A stretch of 64,000 nt of DNA, taken from positions 1 through 64,000 of the forward strand of contig NZ_PVNL01000030.1 in NCBI RefSeq assembly GCF_002994635.1. Reading direction: 5' to 3'. Source of the DNA: Enhygromyxa salina (GTDB lineage: Bacteria > Myxococcota_A > Polyangia > Nannocystales > Nannocystaceae). Positions 35,301-45,900 of this stretch are shown piece after piece. Position 1 is the stretch's first letter, and each line of letters begins with the position of its first letter. The notes beneath the pieces are model-generated. The model made no database searches. It saw only the letters and a program-made list of their open reading frames with translations, and had not been told where the DNA came from. The position numbers and the translations under genes are program-made.

Positions 35301-36972
35301 ACACGGCCAGCTGCGGACCCCGCTTCGCTGTGAACGCGAGGCCGGCATCGACACGCTCGAGGCCGGCGTCGAGCTGCTGACGCGAGCTGGCGACCACGTA
35401 CGCGCGGCGCTCGAATTGCTCGCGGGTCGCCACCAACGAGTGCGCGACATCGACGAGCGCCAGCTCTGGCTTGCCCTGCAGGTAGGCTCGCAGGCGCGCG
35501 GCCTGGTCCAACAGCGCGGCGTCGCTGCGCGCGGACAACACGAACGGGAGCGCAGGTGGGCTCGGCCGCTCGCCCGCTCGTTCGACGCGCGGAGCTTCCT
35601 CGAGGATGACGTGAGCGTTCGTGCCCGACAATCCAAACGCCGACACGGCGGCTCGCCGCGGCTGTCCGGCGGGAGGCGTCCAGGTCCGCTGCTTGTCGAC
35701 GACCTCCACGGGCAAGTCGTCCCAGTCGATGTGCGGGTTGCGAGGCTGGGTGTGGAGGGTCGCAGGTAGCTGGCCGTGCTGCATGGCCGCCAGCACCTTG
35801 GCGACTCCCGCGAGCCCGGACGCCGACTCGAGGTGCCCGACATTGGGCTTGATCGCGCCGATCAACAGCGGGCGATCAGCAGGGCGATCTCGACCGTACA
35901 CGGCAGCGAGCGCCTGAACCTCGATCGGGTCACCGAGCGAGGTCCCGGTCCCGTGACACTCGACGAAGTCGACGTCCGCCGGCTCGAGCCCGGCGCTGTT
36001 GAGCGTTGCCTGCAGCAGCTTGCGCTGGGAGGTCCCATTCGGGGCGGTGATCCCGTTGCTCGGGCCATCGTGGTTGACGGCTGAGCCGCGGAGCAGCGCG
36101 AGCACGGGGCGCCCGGCCGCCTGGGCGTCGGACCAGCGCTGCAGCGCCAGCACGATGACGCCCTCGCCGCGGCCATAGCCGTCGGCAAGCGCGGAGAAGG
36201 TCTTGGAGCGTCCGTCTGGGGCCAGCGCTCGCGTCCGGGCCAACGCCACGAACGCATCTGGATGAACGAGAACCTGCACGCCAGCCGCGAGGGCGAGGTC
36301 GCACTCTCCGGCCAGCAATGACGCGCGGGCGAGGTGCAGCGCGACCAGCGACGAGGAACACGCCGTCGTGATCGGCATCGATGGGCCCTGCAAGCCCAGC
36401 GTGAACGACAGCCGGCCAGCCGCGAACGACGTGAGTGAGCCGAGCAGGTCGTAGACGTCAGACTCGACGAGATCCTGCCAGCGCTCGTAGTCGCTCGGAC
36501 CGATCCCCACGAACACGCCCGTGGACGAATCCACGAGTGTCCGCGGCGCGATGCCTGCTCGCTCGAGTGACTCCCAGGCGGCCTCGAGCAACAGCCGGTG
36601 CTGGGGATCGAGCGCCTCGGCCTCGTGGGGCGTGATGTTGAAGAACGCAGGATCGAATTGATCGACGCGCTCGAGCAGCGCGGCCTCGCGGACATAGGTC
36701 TTGGTGATCGTGTCGGGGTTGGGGTCGAAGTAGGGTTCGACGTCCCAGCGCTCGAGCGGGATCGGAGCGACGCTGTCGACCTCGGCGCTGAGCATGGCCC
36801 AGAGGCTGGAGAGGTCCGTCACCCCACCTGGAAGGCGCAGGCCGACGCCGACAACCGCGATCGGCTCAGCCGAGGCCCCTTCCAGCTCGGCGGTCCGCTT
36901 TCGAAGTCGCGCGACCTCACGCAACGCCTTGACGAGGGTAGCCTTGAGTTTGTCCTGCGGGGTTTCGTTCAT
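32278..36972 (-). CDS. Type I PKS, terminal module: KS-AT-DH-ACP-TE
   Basis: A 1564-residue final PKS protein of the left-hand assembly line. N-terminal coiled-coil docking helix (1-35); KS about 38-455 (Cys205, CHGTGT, GHLES); AT about 545-840 (Ser650 in GHSIG, HAFH, malonyl-CoA type); DH-like domain about 905-1170 (His946 in LHVKG, one residue shorter than the usual HxxxG spacing, and Asp1102 in HPAHLDAAV); ACP about 1190-1260 (Ser1226); alpha/beta-hydrolase thioesterase about 1315-1560 (Ser1400 in GWSFGG, Asp1509, His1537). No KR is present, so the DH-like domain has no obvious beta-hydroxy substrate in this module. The TE resembles AB-hydrolases more than usual PKS TEs. The start abuts the upstream stop (TAGATG). 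Confidence 0.93.
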   Translation of the reverse strand: MNETPQDKLKATLVKALREVARLRKRTAELEGASAEPIAVVGVGLRLPGGVTDLSSLWAMLSAEVDSVAPIPLERWDVEPYFDPNPDTITKTYVREAALLERVDQFDPAFFNITPHEAEALDPQHRLLLEAAWESLERAGIAPRTLVDSSTGVFVGIGPSDYERWQDLVESDVYDLLGSLTSFAAGRLSFTLGLQGPSMPITTACSSSLVALHLARASLLAGECDLALAAGVQVLVHPDAFVALARTRALAPDGRSKTFSALADGYGRGEGVIVLALQRWSDAQAAGRPVLALLRGSAVNHDGPSNGITAPNGTSQRKLLQATLNSAGLEPADVDFVECHGTGTSLGDPIEVQALAAVYGRDRPADRPLLIGAIKPNVGHLESASGLAGVAKVLAAMQHGQLPATLHTQPRNPHIDWDDLPVEVVDKQRTWTPPAGQPRRAAVSAFGLSGTNAHVILEEAPRVERAGERPSPPALPFVLSARSDAALLDQAARLRAYLQGKPELALVDVAHSLVATREQFERRAYVVASSRQQLDAGLERVDAGLAFTAKRGPQLAVLFTGQGSQRLGMGRELAQAYPEFGTTLEQIFTEFDPYLDVSLRELMLTATGEQSAELLDQTAYTQPALFALELALFRLLASWGLAPDILLGHSIGEVVAAHVAGVFSLADACKLVAARGRLMQALPSGGAMLSIQASEQDVVAVLERYPGVDIAGLNGPLSTVVSGDERPILALSEHFAGQGCKTRRLTVSHAFHSSRMEPMLAEFRAVVQSLSLQAPTLAVVSNVTGGIATKEQLTDPDYWVRHVRQAVRFLDGVRTLESQRVGVMVELGPQAVLAAMASSCLHDNEQINVVTSLRRDESEAEGLARCLGSLHACGVKLDWAAVLRRYQPRQVDLPTYAFQRQRYWLEVSKRRTRTTRSLGLLGERIASPLAVAQFRAILDPSQLPLHVKGASTHLHPAVMLSMALLAADQVSGGSGPTEVAAQLESSLTLVSERETTVQLLVHPLKAGIAEYELHAQDAERSDTWQLLARGSLSSQEPSSPRPTSVHTTEAIATIGPMPFACTPTSPAAFVAQLLTESGAFDLELKPRPSDLGDYPLHPAHLDAAVQLGLWLSSGRGATPIAYEIISWARAQVFAELPAKLRLHLWQEDAASQADEVVFDVLFESLEGHALARIDGLRARNLGPIDLTLLGDSSQTIESRLCELAKSTLAVAPELDTDLARDTHADSLSIIAFMAAVQREFSVGLQLLFSSQSFSVRSLAAAIRGDEVAPKSREFDYAQPPSPGRVDVRQVAAEQLPGGYALEPASTTWMCSLADSFEIEVAEFGEGAPLVLLAPFNSEWPIWTPVIKRMMADHRVLAVNYPGSGRSRRSGDLDDMSQLVAWLCWVFDALELTGVTLVGWSFGGFVAQKLSVVRPDLVSRMVLVNTTAKLGSAETAVDSANMVTTLNTHFEQLLAAAPPDQREVIRSMVYHGQDQRSFDIAYHKMLTTWDFRDELAQIRQPTIVVSAINDPLVPPEASGQIADLAMSAEHRILDHSGHYVPTFAPETLCSYLREARAATLPRAPG

Positions 36973-39900
36973 CTAGAGGTCTCCCAGGATCGAGTTTGCC
37001 TCGTCGAGGAGCTCGTCATCACCGAGCTCGTCGAGGTACGAATCCTCCACGTCGGTCGTTGGTGAGGCGTCGGAGGCGGGCCGCTGGACTTGCTCGTCGG
37101 AGGCGAGCCGCTGAAGTTGCTCGAGGATGCCCGAGCTGTCGAGCTTGGACCGGGGGATCTTCGCCAACAACGCGAGCAGGTCGTCCCCCACCAGCGTGAC
37201 TTGGGCGCGCGGCAGCTGCTGCTCGAGGTGCTCGGCGAGTCGGTCCGGCGTCGGGTGGTCGTAGACCAAGGTCGCGGGGAGCTTGAGCCCCAGCTCGTGC
37301 TGCAGGCGCTGACGGAGCTCGACGCCCATGAGCGAGTCGAGGCCGAGGTCCGAGAATGGTGTCGAGGGTTCCATGCTCGAGTCGCTCTTGCCGAGCACCG
37401 CCGCAACTTGGGCCAGGACCGCGCTGGTGAGCCGACGAAGCCGCTCTTCCGACGACAGCTCGCGCAGCTCGGCGAGCAGCGGAGGCTCGGCGCCGTCGGC
37501 GATCGGGTCATCCACGGGTAGCTCGATCTCGTCGAGCAGCGGCCGCGCCTCGGGGAACGCCGTCGCAAAGTCGGCCCAGTTGATGTCGAAGATCGAGACG
37601 GACGCGTCTTGGCTGTTGAGGCTCAGACCGAGGGCATCGAGCGCGACGCTGGGTTGCATCGCACGGAACCCGTTGTCCATGACCTGGTCCTCGAGCCCGG
37701 CCGCCATGCCACCGCCAGCCCACAGCCCCCACGCGATCGCCGAAGCCGGGAGGCCCCGTGCGCGGCGGCGCTGCGCGAGCGCGTCGAGGAACGCGTTGGC
37801 TGCCGCATAGTTGGCCTGTCCCATGTTGCCGAGGGTGTTCGACAAGGACGAGTACAGCACGAACGCGTCGAGCTCGAGTTCGGCGGTCAGCTCGTCCAGA
37901 AGGATCGCGGGGCCCACCTTGGGCGCGATTGGCTTGGCCAAGGCGTCGACGTTCAGCTCCGTCAGCAGCATGTCAGCGATGAGACCCGCCAGGTGGAACA
38001 CCGCGCGTAGCGGGGGCCCTGATGCTTGGACGCGGGTGAACAGCTCGGTGAGCGCGTCGCGGTCACTGATGTCGCACGCCGCGAGCGTCACCTCGACCCC
38101 GAGCTGTTGCAGTTCGGCTTGCATGGCGTCGGCACCAGGCGCTCGCGCGCCGCGGCGGCTCACCAGGACCAGATGCTCGGCGCCGTGCTTGGCCAGCCAC
38201 CGCGCCAAGTGCATTCCCAGCGCCCCGGTTCCACCGGTGATCAGCACGGTCCCCCTCGCGCGGAACGGCTCGGAGAAGCTGTCGTCGAACGGCAGCGGGA
38301 CCAACCGGCGCCCGAACAGCCCTGCTTGTCGAAGCGCGAGCTCGTCGGCGAGGTCGGTGCGCGCCAACCCTCCGACCAGGCGGTCGAGCTGGGCACCGTC
38401 GAGCTGCGCGGGGAGATCGATCAGGCCACCCCACTGCTGCGGGCGCTCCAGCGCGACGACCCGCCCAAACCCCCAGGTCATCGCTTGCAAGGGGTGCTCG
38501 AGAGCGTCCGCCTCGCCAGTCGACACGGCGCCGCGGGTCACGAGCCACAGGCGAGCGTCGGCGTCGATATCTGCGATTGCCTGGGTCAGCAACATGTTGA
38601 GGCCAAGGCCGCGAGGGACGACAGGCTGATCGGGATGCGGTTGTTCATCGAGCGCGAGCAGGGACACGACCCGCGTCGCGACCGACGGGTCGAGTCGCGC
38701 GCGCAGCACCTCGCCGACCTTCTGCCGGGACCACGCCGGATCCACGACCATGATGGCGTCGCCGGCCACCGCAGTCGCAATCTGCTGGACCTCCGAGCGC
38801 TCGGCGAGGGCGGCGGTGACGACCACGAGCGACGCCCCAGCCAGGGGCTTGGAGGCGGCCAACGGTCGCCAGCGGATCGAGTAGCGCCAGTCGGCGACGG
38901 CGTGGCGCTGGCTCTGACGGCGACGCCACGCCGCCAACATGGGCAGCGCCGAGCGGATCGCGGTGTCGACCGTCTGATCGGCGCCAAGCAGCGTGACGAG
39001 CTTGTCTGGATCCTCGTCTTCGACGGCGGCCCAGAACCCGTTGTCGGCGAACCCGACCGAGTCGACCAGCTTTGGCTTGGTCTGAACCTCATGCCAGTAG
39101 CGCTCGCGCTGAAACGCGTACGTGGGCAACTCTACCGTCCGGGGTTGATACCGGCCCAGCACGGCTCCCCAGTCGAGCTCGACCCCGTAGCCATGCAGCA
39201 GGCCGAGGCACTTCGCCAGGCCGTCCTGCTCGGGCTCGTCGCGCCTCAGCGCAGTGACCAAGCCAACCCGCTCACCGTCGCGCAGACAGCCGCCTGCCAT
39301 CGGCGCCAGCACGCCCGCCGGGCCGATCTCGAGCAGCACGTTCGCGCCCCCGAGCTCCAGCACTCGCACGGCGTCGGAGAACCGCACCGCCTGGCGTACG
39401 TGCCTCACCCAGTACTCTGGATCGGTCAGATCCTGTGCTGTCGCCATCTCGCCGGTCACCGTCGAAGCCAGCTTGATCGTTGGCGGTCGCAGATCCAGTG
39501 ACCGCACGACCTCGCGCAGCTCGTCCAGGATCGGCTCCGTGCGCTGCGAGTGCGACGCCTGACTCACGGCCAGGCGCGTCGTCTTGCGACCGAGCGCGGC
39601 GAAGTGGTTTCCGAGCTCGAGCACCGGCTCCTCGTCACCCGACACCACCGTGGACATCGGACCGTTGATGCCCGCGATATCCACCCCTGGGAACTGCTCG
39701 AGCAGCTCGGCGACCTCTCGCTCGGAGCCCTGGACCGACAGCATCGCGCCGCCGGGCGGCAGCGCCTGCATCAACCGTCCGCGCGCCGCCACCAGCGTGC
39801 ACGCGTCCGCCAGCGAGAACACGCCCGCCACGTGAGCCGCCACCAGCTCGCCGTTGGAGTGGCCGAGCAGCAAGTCCGGCTCGAGCCCCCACGACTCCAG

Positions 39901-42900
39901 CAGCCGATACAGCGCCACACCCAGCGCGAACAGGGCACACTGCATGTACTGGATGCGATCCAGATACGCCGCGGCCTCGGTGTCCGCCGGCGCGAACATC
40001 AGCTCTCGCAGCGAGACGTCGAGGTGCTTGTCGAACTCCACGAAGATCCGCTCGATGGTCTCGGCGAAGCTTGGATACAGCTGCGCGAGCTCCCGACCCA
40101 TCTCGGCTCGCTGCGCGCCGCCTCCCGTGAACATGAGCGCCAGCTTGGGGCTGCGATGGGCGGTGACCGCGAGGGTCGGGTCAAAGCTCTGCAGCTCCGC
40201 GTCCAGCTGCTCGCGGGAGCTTGCGACCACATACGCGCGCCGCTCGAATTGCTCGCGCGTCGCCACCAACGAGTGCGCGATGTCGATGGGCGCGAGCTCC
40301 GAGTGCGCGAGCACGTGGGCCCGCAGCTGCGCCGCCTGCTCCGTCAGCGCGGCGTCGCTACGCGCCGACAACATGAACGGCAGCGCTGGGGCGCTCGGCC
40401 GCGCTGGTGTCGGTCGCTCGAGCTGCGGGGGCTGCTCGAGAATGACGTGCGCGTTGGTGCCCGAGATGCCGAACGACGACACCGCCGCGCGCCGAGGTTG
40501 GCCCTCGCGGTTCGTCCACACGCGCCGGGTGTCGACGACCTCCACGGGCAGTTCGTCCCACGCGATGTGTGAGTTGCGAGGCCGTGTGTGGATGGTCGCC
40601 GGCAGCTCACCGTGCTGCATCGCGGCCAGGACCTTGGCGACGCCCGCGAGTCCGGCCGCCGCCTCGAGGTGCCCAATGTTCGGCTTGATCGCGCCGATGA
40701 GAAGCGGAGCCTCGGCTGGACGACCCCGGCCGTAGACCGCGGCGAGCGCCTGGACCTCGATGGGATCGCCGAGGGGAGTGCCCGTCCCGTGACATTCGAC
40801 GAAGTCGATGTCGCCCGGCTCGAGCCGTGCGTGGGCGAGCGCTGAGCGCAGCACCTTCTGCTGCGAGGTCCCGCTGGGCGCCGTGATCCCGCTGCTCGGA
40901 CCGTCGTGGTTGACCGCTGAGCCGCGGACCAGCGCGAGCACGGGCTTGCCCGCCGCCTTCGCGTCGGACCAGCGCTGCAGCACCACGACCACGATGCCCT
41001 CACCGCGACCGTAGCCGTTGGCGAGCTCGGAGAAGGTCTTCGAGCGACCGTCCGGTGCCAGGGCCCGCGTTCGCGCAAACGCCACGAACACGTCGGGGTC
41101 GACCTGGAGCTGCACACCCGCGGCGAGGGCGAGGTCGCTCTCGCCACTTCGCAGCGAGGTGCAGGCGAGGTGCAGCGCGACCAGCGAAGATGAGCACGCG
41201 GTGTCGACCGACATCGCTGGCCCCTGCAGCCCAAGCGTGTAGGCGAGGCGACCGGCGGAGAATGAGCCGAGGGTGCCAGCGACACCGTAGGCGTCACTCT
41301 GGCTCCAACCGCGCTGGGTGGCGTAGTCGCTCGCCGTCGTCCCCACGAACACCCCCGTGGGCGTGTCGACCAGCGAGCTCGGCAGAATATGAGCCCGCTC
41401 GAGCGCCTCCCAGCTGGCTTCGAGCAGCAGCCGATGCTGAGGATCCATGGCCACGGCCTCGCGTGGGCTGATGTTGAAGAAGGTCGGATCGAATTGGTCG
41501 ATCTGATCGAGGAGCGCTGACTCGCGCACGTAGGTCTTGCCCACGAGATCAGGATCAGGGTCATAGTATGCGTCGGCGTCCCATCGCGTGAATGGGATCG
41601 GCACGACGGCATCGACTTCGTCGACGAGGTTTCCCCACAGGGTCTTCAGGTCACCCACGCTGCCAGGGAGGCGAAGGCCAATACCAACGATCGCGATGGG
41701 CTCGGCCCAATCACTCTCGTGGCTGCCATCGCGTGCGAGGGCCATGGTCGCATCGGTGACGGCATCATCGGCGAAGCCGAGCGCGTCCTCGAGCATGCGA
41801 GCGAGGCGCTCGGGGTTTGGATGATCGAACGCCAGCGTCGCCGGTAGCTCGAGGCCGGTCTCGCGCTGGAGTCCCGCGCGAAACTCGACGGCCATGAGCG
41901 AATCGAGGCCGAGATCCGCGAACCCCATCGTTGCAGAGATGCTGACGGAGTCGGAGATCCGGAGGACCAGCGCGAGTTGCTCGCGCACGAGCTTCACCAG
42001 GCTCCGAAACCGCTCAGTCGCCGACAGGTCGCGCAGGTGGGCGAGCCCGCCGCTGCTCGCTTCGCTGCCGGGCAGCTCGAGTTCGTCGAGCAGCGGGCGC
42101 GGGCGTGCGGCGGCGTAGTGCTGCTTGCGCCGCCAGGACGTCAGCGAGGGCAGCAGCTTGGCGAGCGCGTCTCGCTGCTCGGGTTCGGTGAGATCGAGCA
42201 CCCGCGTCAGATCGTCAATCTCGCTACGGTCGACCGCGGACCAAATCTCCGCTGCGGAGTCGGCGGATTCGGAGGAGCGTGAAGCCTGAGGCGAGTCGAG
42301 CCAATACGGCTGGCGCTGGAACGCGTAGGTTGGAAGGTCGACACGGTGAGGGCTGAACGGCTGGAAGTAGGCCGCCCAGTTGATCACGACGCCGTGACAG
42401 TGCAACCCACCCAGCGCCAGCGCCAGCGTCTCGCCCTCGGGCTGATCGCGGCGCAGCGCGGGGACCAGCGCCATCGCCCCGTCGGCCGCGTCCGACAGAC
42501 AGCCGGCAGCCATGGCGGAGAGCACCCCGTGAGGGCCGAGCTCCAGGCAGACGTTGACGCCCTGCTGCTCGAGGGTGCGCACGCTGTCGAGAAACCGAAC
42601 CGTCGAGCGTGCATGGCGGACCCAGTAGTCAGCCGAACCCAGCTCCGCTGGCTCGACGAGCGCGCCAGTGAGATTGGAGATGATCGGGAGCTTCGCTGGC
42701 CGATAGGCAATTGACGCCGCGACCTCGGCAAACGCTTCGAGCATCGGGTCCAGGCGATGCGAGTGAAACGCATGCGACACGGACAGTCGCTGGACCTTGC
42801 GGCCGAGGTTTTGAAAGTGGTCGGCGAGCGCGAGCGCCGGGGCTTCATCGCCGGATACGACCGTAGATATCGGCCCGTTGAGGCCGGCGATGTCGACCCC

Positions 42901-45900
42901 AGGGTGTTGGTCTAGGACCGCGAGGACCTCATCCTCGCTGGCCTGGAGCGAGTACATCGCCCCGCCTTCGGGCAGCGCCTGCATGAGGCGTCCACGAGCG
43001 GCGACGAGCTTGCAACCGTCTTCGAGGCTGAACACGCCGGCGACGTGCGCGGCCGCCAGCTCACCGATCGAGTGTCCGACCAGAACGTCGGGCGCGACCC
43101 CCCACGACTCGATCAAGCGAAACAGCGCGACCTCGAGGGCGAACAGCGCTGGCTGCGTGAACGCGGTCTGGTCGAGCCGAGGGTCGCTCTCCTCGGCGAA
43201 CACGACCTCCGCGAGCGGTGCATCGAGCAGCCGGTCGAAGTTGGCGCACAGCTGGTCGAACGCGTCGCGGAACACGGGCTGGGACTCGTAGAGCTCGCTG
43301 CCCATCCGGCGCCGCTGCGCGCCCTGACCGGTGAACAACAGCGCGAGTCGAGCGGCCTTGCGAGCCTCGGCCACGAGCACCTGCGGGTGTCCGCGGCCTC
43401 CAATCGCGTCCAGGCCGTCCAGCTGAGCTTGCGGGTCCGCGGCCGCGACCACGACACGATGGTCGAGGTGCGTGCGCAGACACGCCAGGCTGTAGGCAAT
43501 ATTGCTGATCGACTCGGTACCCGCGGCGACGAGCTCGCGGACGCGGTGGGCTTGGCTGACGAGCGCCGCCTCGCTGTGCGCGGACAGCAAGAGCGGTACG
43601 GCGAGATCCAACGCGATCGACGATGGGGCCGGCTGGGTCTCGACCTGTTCGAGGATCACGTGCGCGTTGGTGCCCGAGATGCCGAACGACGAGACGGCGG
43701 CGCGACGCGGATGAACCTCCGCTGGCCACGGCCGTGAGTCGGTCAGCAATTGCACGCGCTCGCTCCACTCGATGTGGGACGACGGTTGCTCGGCGTGGAC
43801 GCTGCGCGGCAAGGTCTGATGTTGCATCGCGAGGATGACCTTGATGACGGCCGCCACCCCCGCTGCGGCCTGTGTGTGCCCAATGTTCGACTTGACCGAA
43901 CCGAGCCACAGCGGCTGCTCCCGCGCCACGCCGTAGACCGCCTGCAGGGCGCCCACTTCAATGGGATCGCCGAGCCGAGTGCCGGTACCGTGTCCCTCGG
44001 CGAGGTCGATGTCCGCTGGCGACAGGCCAGCGTTGGCGAGCGCAGACCTGATGACTCGCTGTTGCGAGGGTCCGTTCGGCGCGGTGAGGCCCTGGCTCCG
44101 GCCGTCTTGGTTGACCGCCGAGCCCCGCAAGATGGCGAGAATCGGGTGGCCGTTGGCCTTGGCGTCGGACATGCGCTCGAGCACGAGCATGCCGGCTCCC
44201 TCACCCCAGCCAACGCCATCGGCCCCGTCCGAGTAGGACTTGCAGCGACCGTCGGTGGCCAGCCCATGTTGTCGGCTGAACTCGATGAACACGGTCGGGG
44301 TCGCCATGACCGTCGCGCCGCCAGCGAGGGCGAGGTCGCACTCGTGATTTTGCAGCGCCTGCGCGGCCAGGTGCATGGCCACCAGCGAGGAGCTGCACGC
44401 CGTGTCGACAGTCAGCGCAGGTCCCTCGAGTCCGAGCGTGTAGGCGATGCGGCCCGACGCGACCGAGGGCGCGCTGCCGATCGCCACGTACCCCTCGAGC
44501 GACTCCGGAGCGGCGTACATGCGGCTTCCGTAGTCGCTGTACATGATGCCGACGAAGACCCCGGTCGCGGTCCCGCGCAGCGTCTCGGCCGGAATTCCAG
44601 CCCGCTCGATCGCCTCCCAGGACGTCTCCAACAGCAGCCGCTGCTGTGGATCGATCGAGGTCGCTTCGCGCGGCGAGATGCCGAAGAAGCCAGCGTCGAA
44701 CTCGGCCGCGTCGTGGACGAACCCACCTTCGCGGGAGACCGAGGTGCCGGGGTGGTCGGGATCCCGGTCGAACAGTCCGTCGACGTCCCAGCCGCGATTG
44801 GTCGGGAATTCGGAGATCACATCCTCGCCGGCGAGGATGAGGTCCCACAGCTGTTCGGGCGTGGTGATGCCCCCGGGGTAGTGGCACGCCATGGCCACGA
44901 CCACGATTGGATCGGCGCCGTCCTCACGACGCGTCGGTTTGGAGATCGCGGCGGGCTCGACGGTTGCGCTGCTCGTGACGAGCTCGCGCAGCAGGAGCCC
45001 CGCGAGCGCCTCGACGGTCGGGTAGTCGAACAACAGCGTGGCTGACAGGCGCAGGCCGGACCGCTCTTGCAGGCGGTTGCGCAGCTCGACGGCCATCAGC
45101 GAGTCGAGGCCCATCTCCTGAAGCGGGCGCGCGATGGCGAGGTCCGTGCCGAGCCCGAGGATCGCGCCCGCTTCCGCGCGGACCAGATCGATCAGCGCGC
45201 GGGTGTGCTCGCTGCTGGGCAGCTGGGCGAGCTCGGCCGCCAAGCCGCTGGAAGCTGGGCCCTTCGACGCGCGACGGACCGGCGCGCGCACGAGTGAGCG
45301 CAGGATCGGTGCGATGCTGTCACGACGGCGGGTCAGTGAAGCGGTGTCGAACCGGGTGGGGGTGAGGCTCGGCGTGTCGGCGCTGTGGCCAGCGATGGCG
45401 ATCGCAGCGTCGAACAACGCGAGACCTTCGGCGGGCTGCAGCGGGACGAGCCCCGCGCGGAGCAGGCGGGCGCGGTCGGCCTCGCTCAGCTGCGCGGCCA
45501 TGCCCACCTGCTCCCACGGTCCCCATGCGAGGCTGAGCCCGGGCAGGCCGTGGTCGCGACGGTGGGCTGCGAGCGCGTCGAGGTAGGTGTTGGCGGCCGC
45601 GTAGCTGCCCTGGCCCGGGTTGCCCGTGAGCCCGGAGATCGATGTGAACAGCACGAACGCCGCGAGCTCGAGCCCCGCGGTGAGCTCGTGGAGGTGGGTC
45701 GCGGCCAGGACCTTGGGTCCAAACACCCGGGCGACGCGCTCGGGCGTGAGCGACTTCACCACGCCGTCGTCCAGGATGCCCGCGCTGTGGATCACGGCCG
45801 AGAGCGCGCACCGCTTCGAGGCTGTGGCCAACAGTTCGGCCACGGCGTTGCGATCGGCGAGGTCGCAAGCGACGATCGAGACCGACGCACCAGCGGCCTC

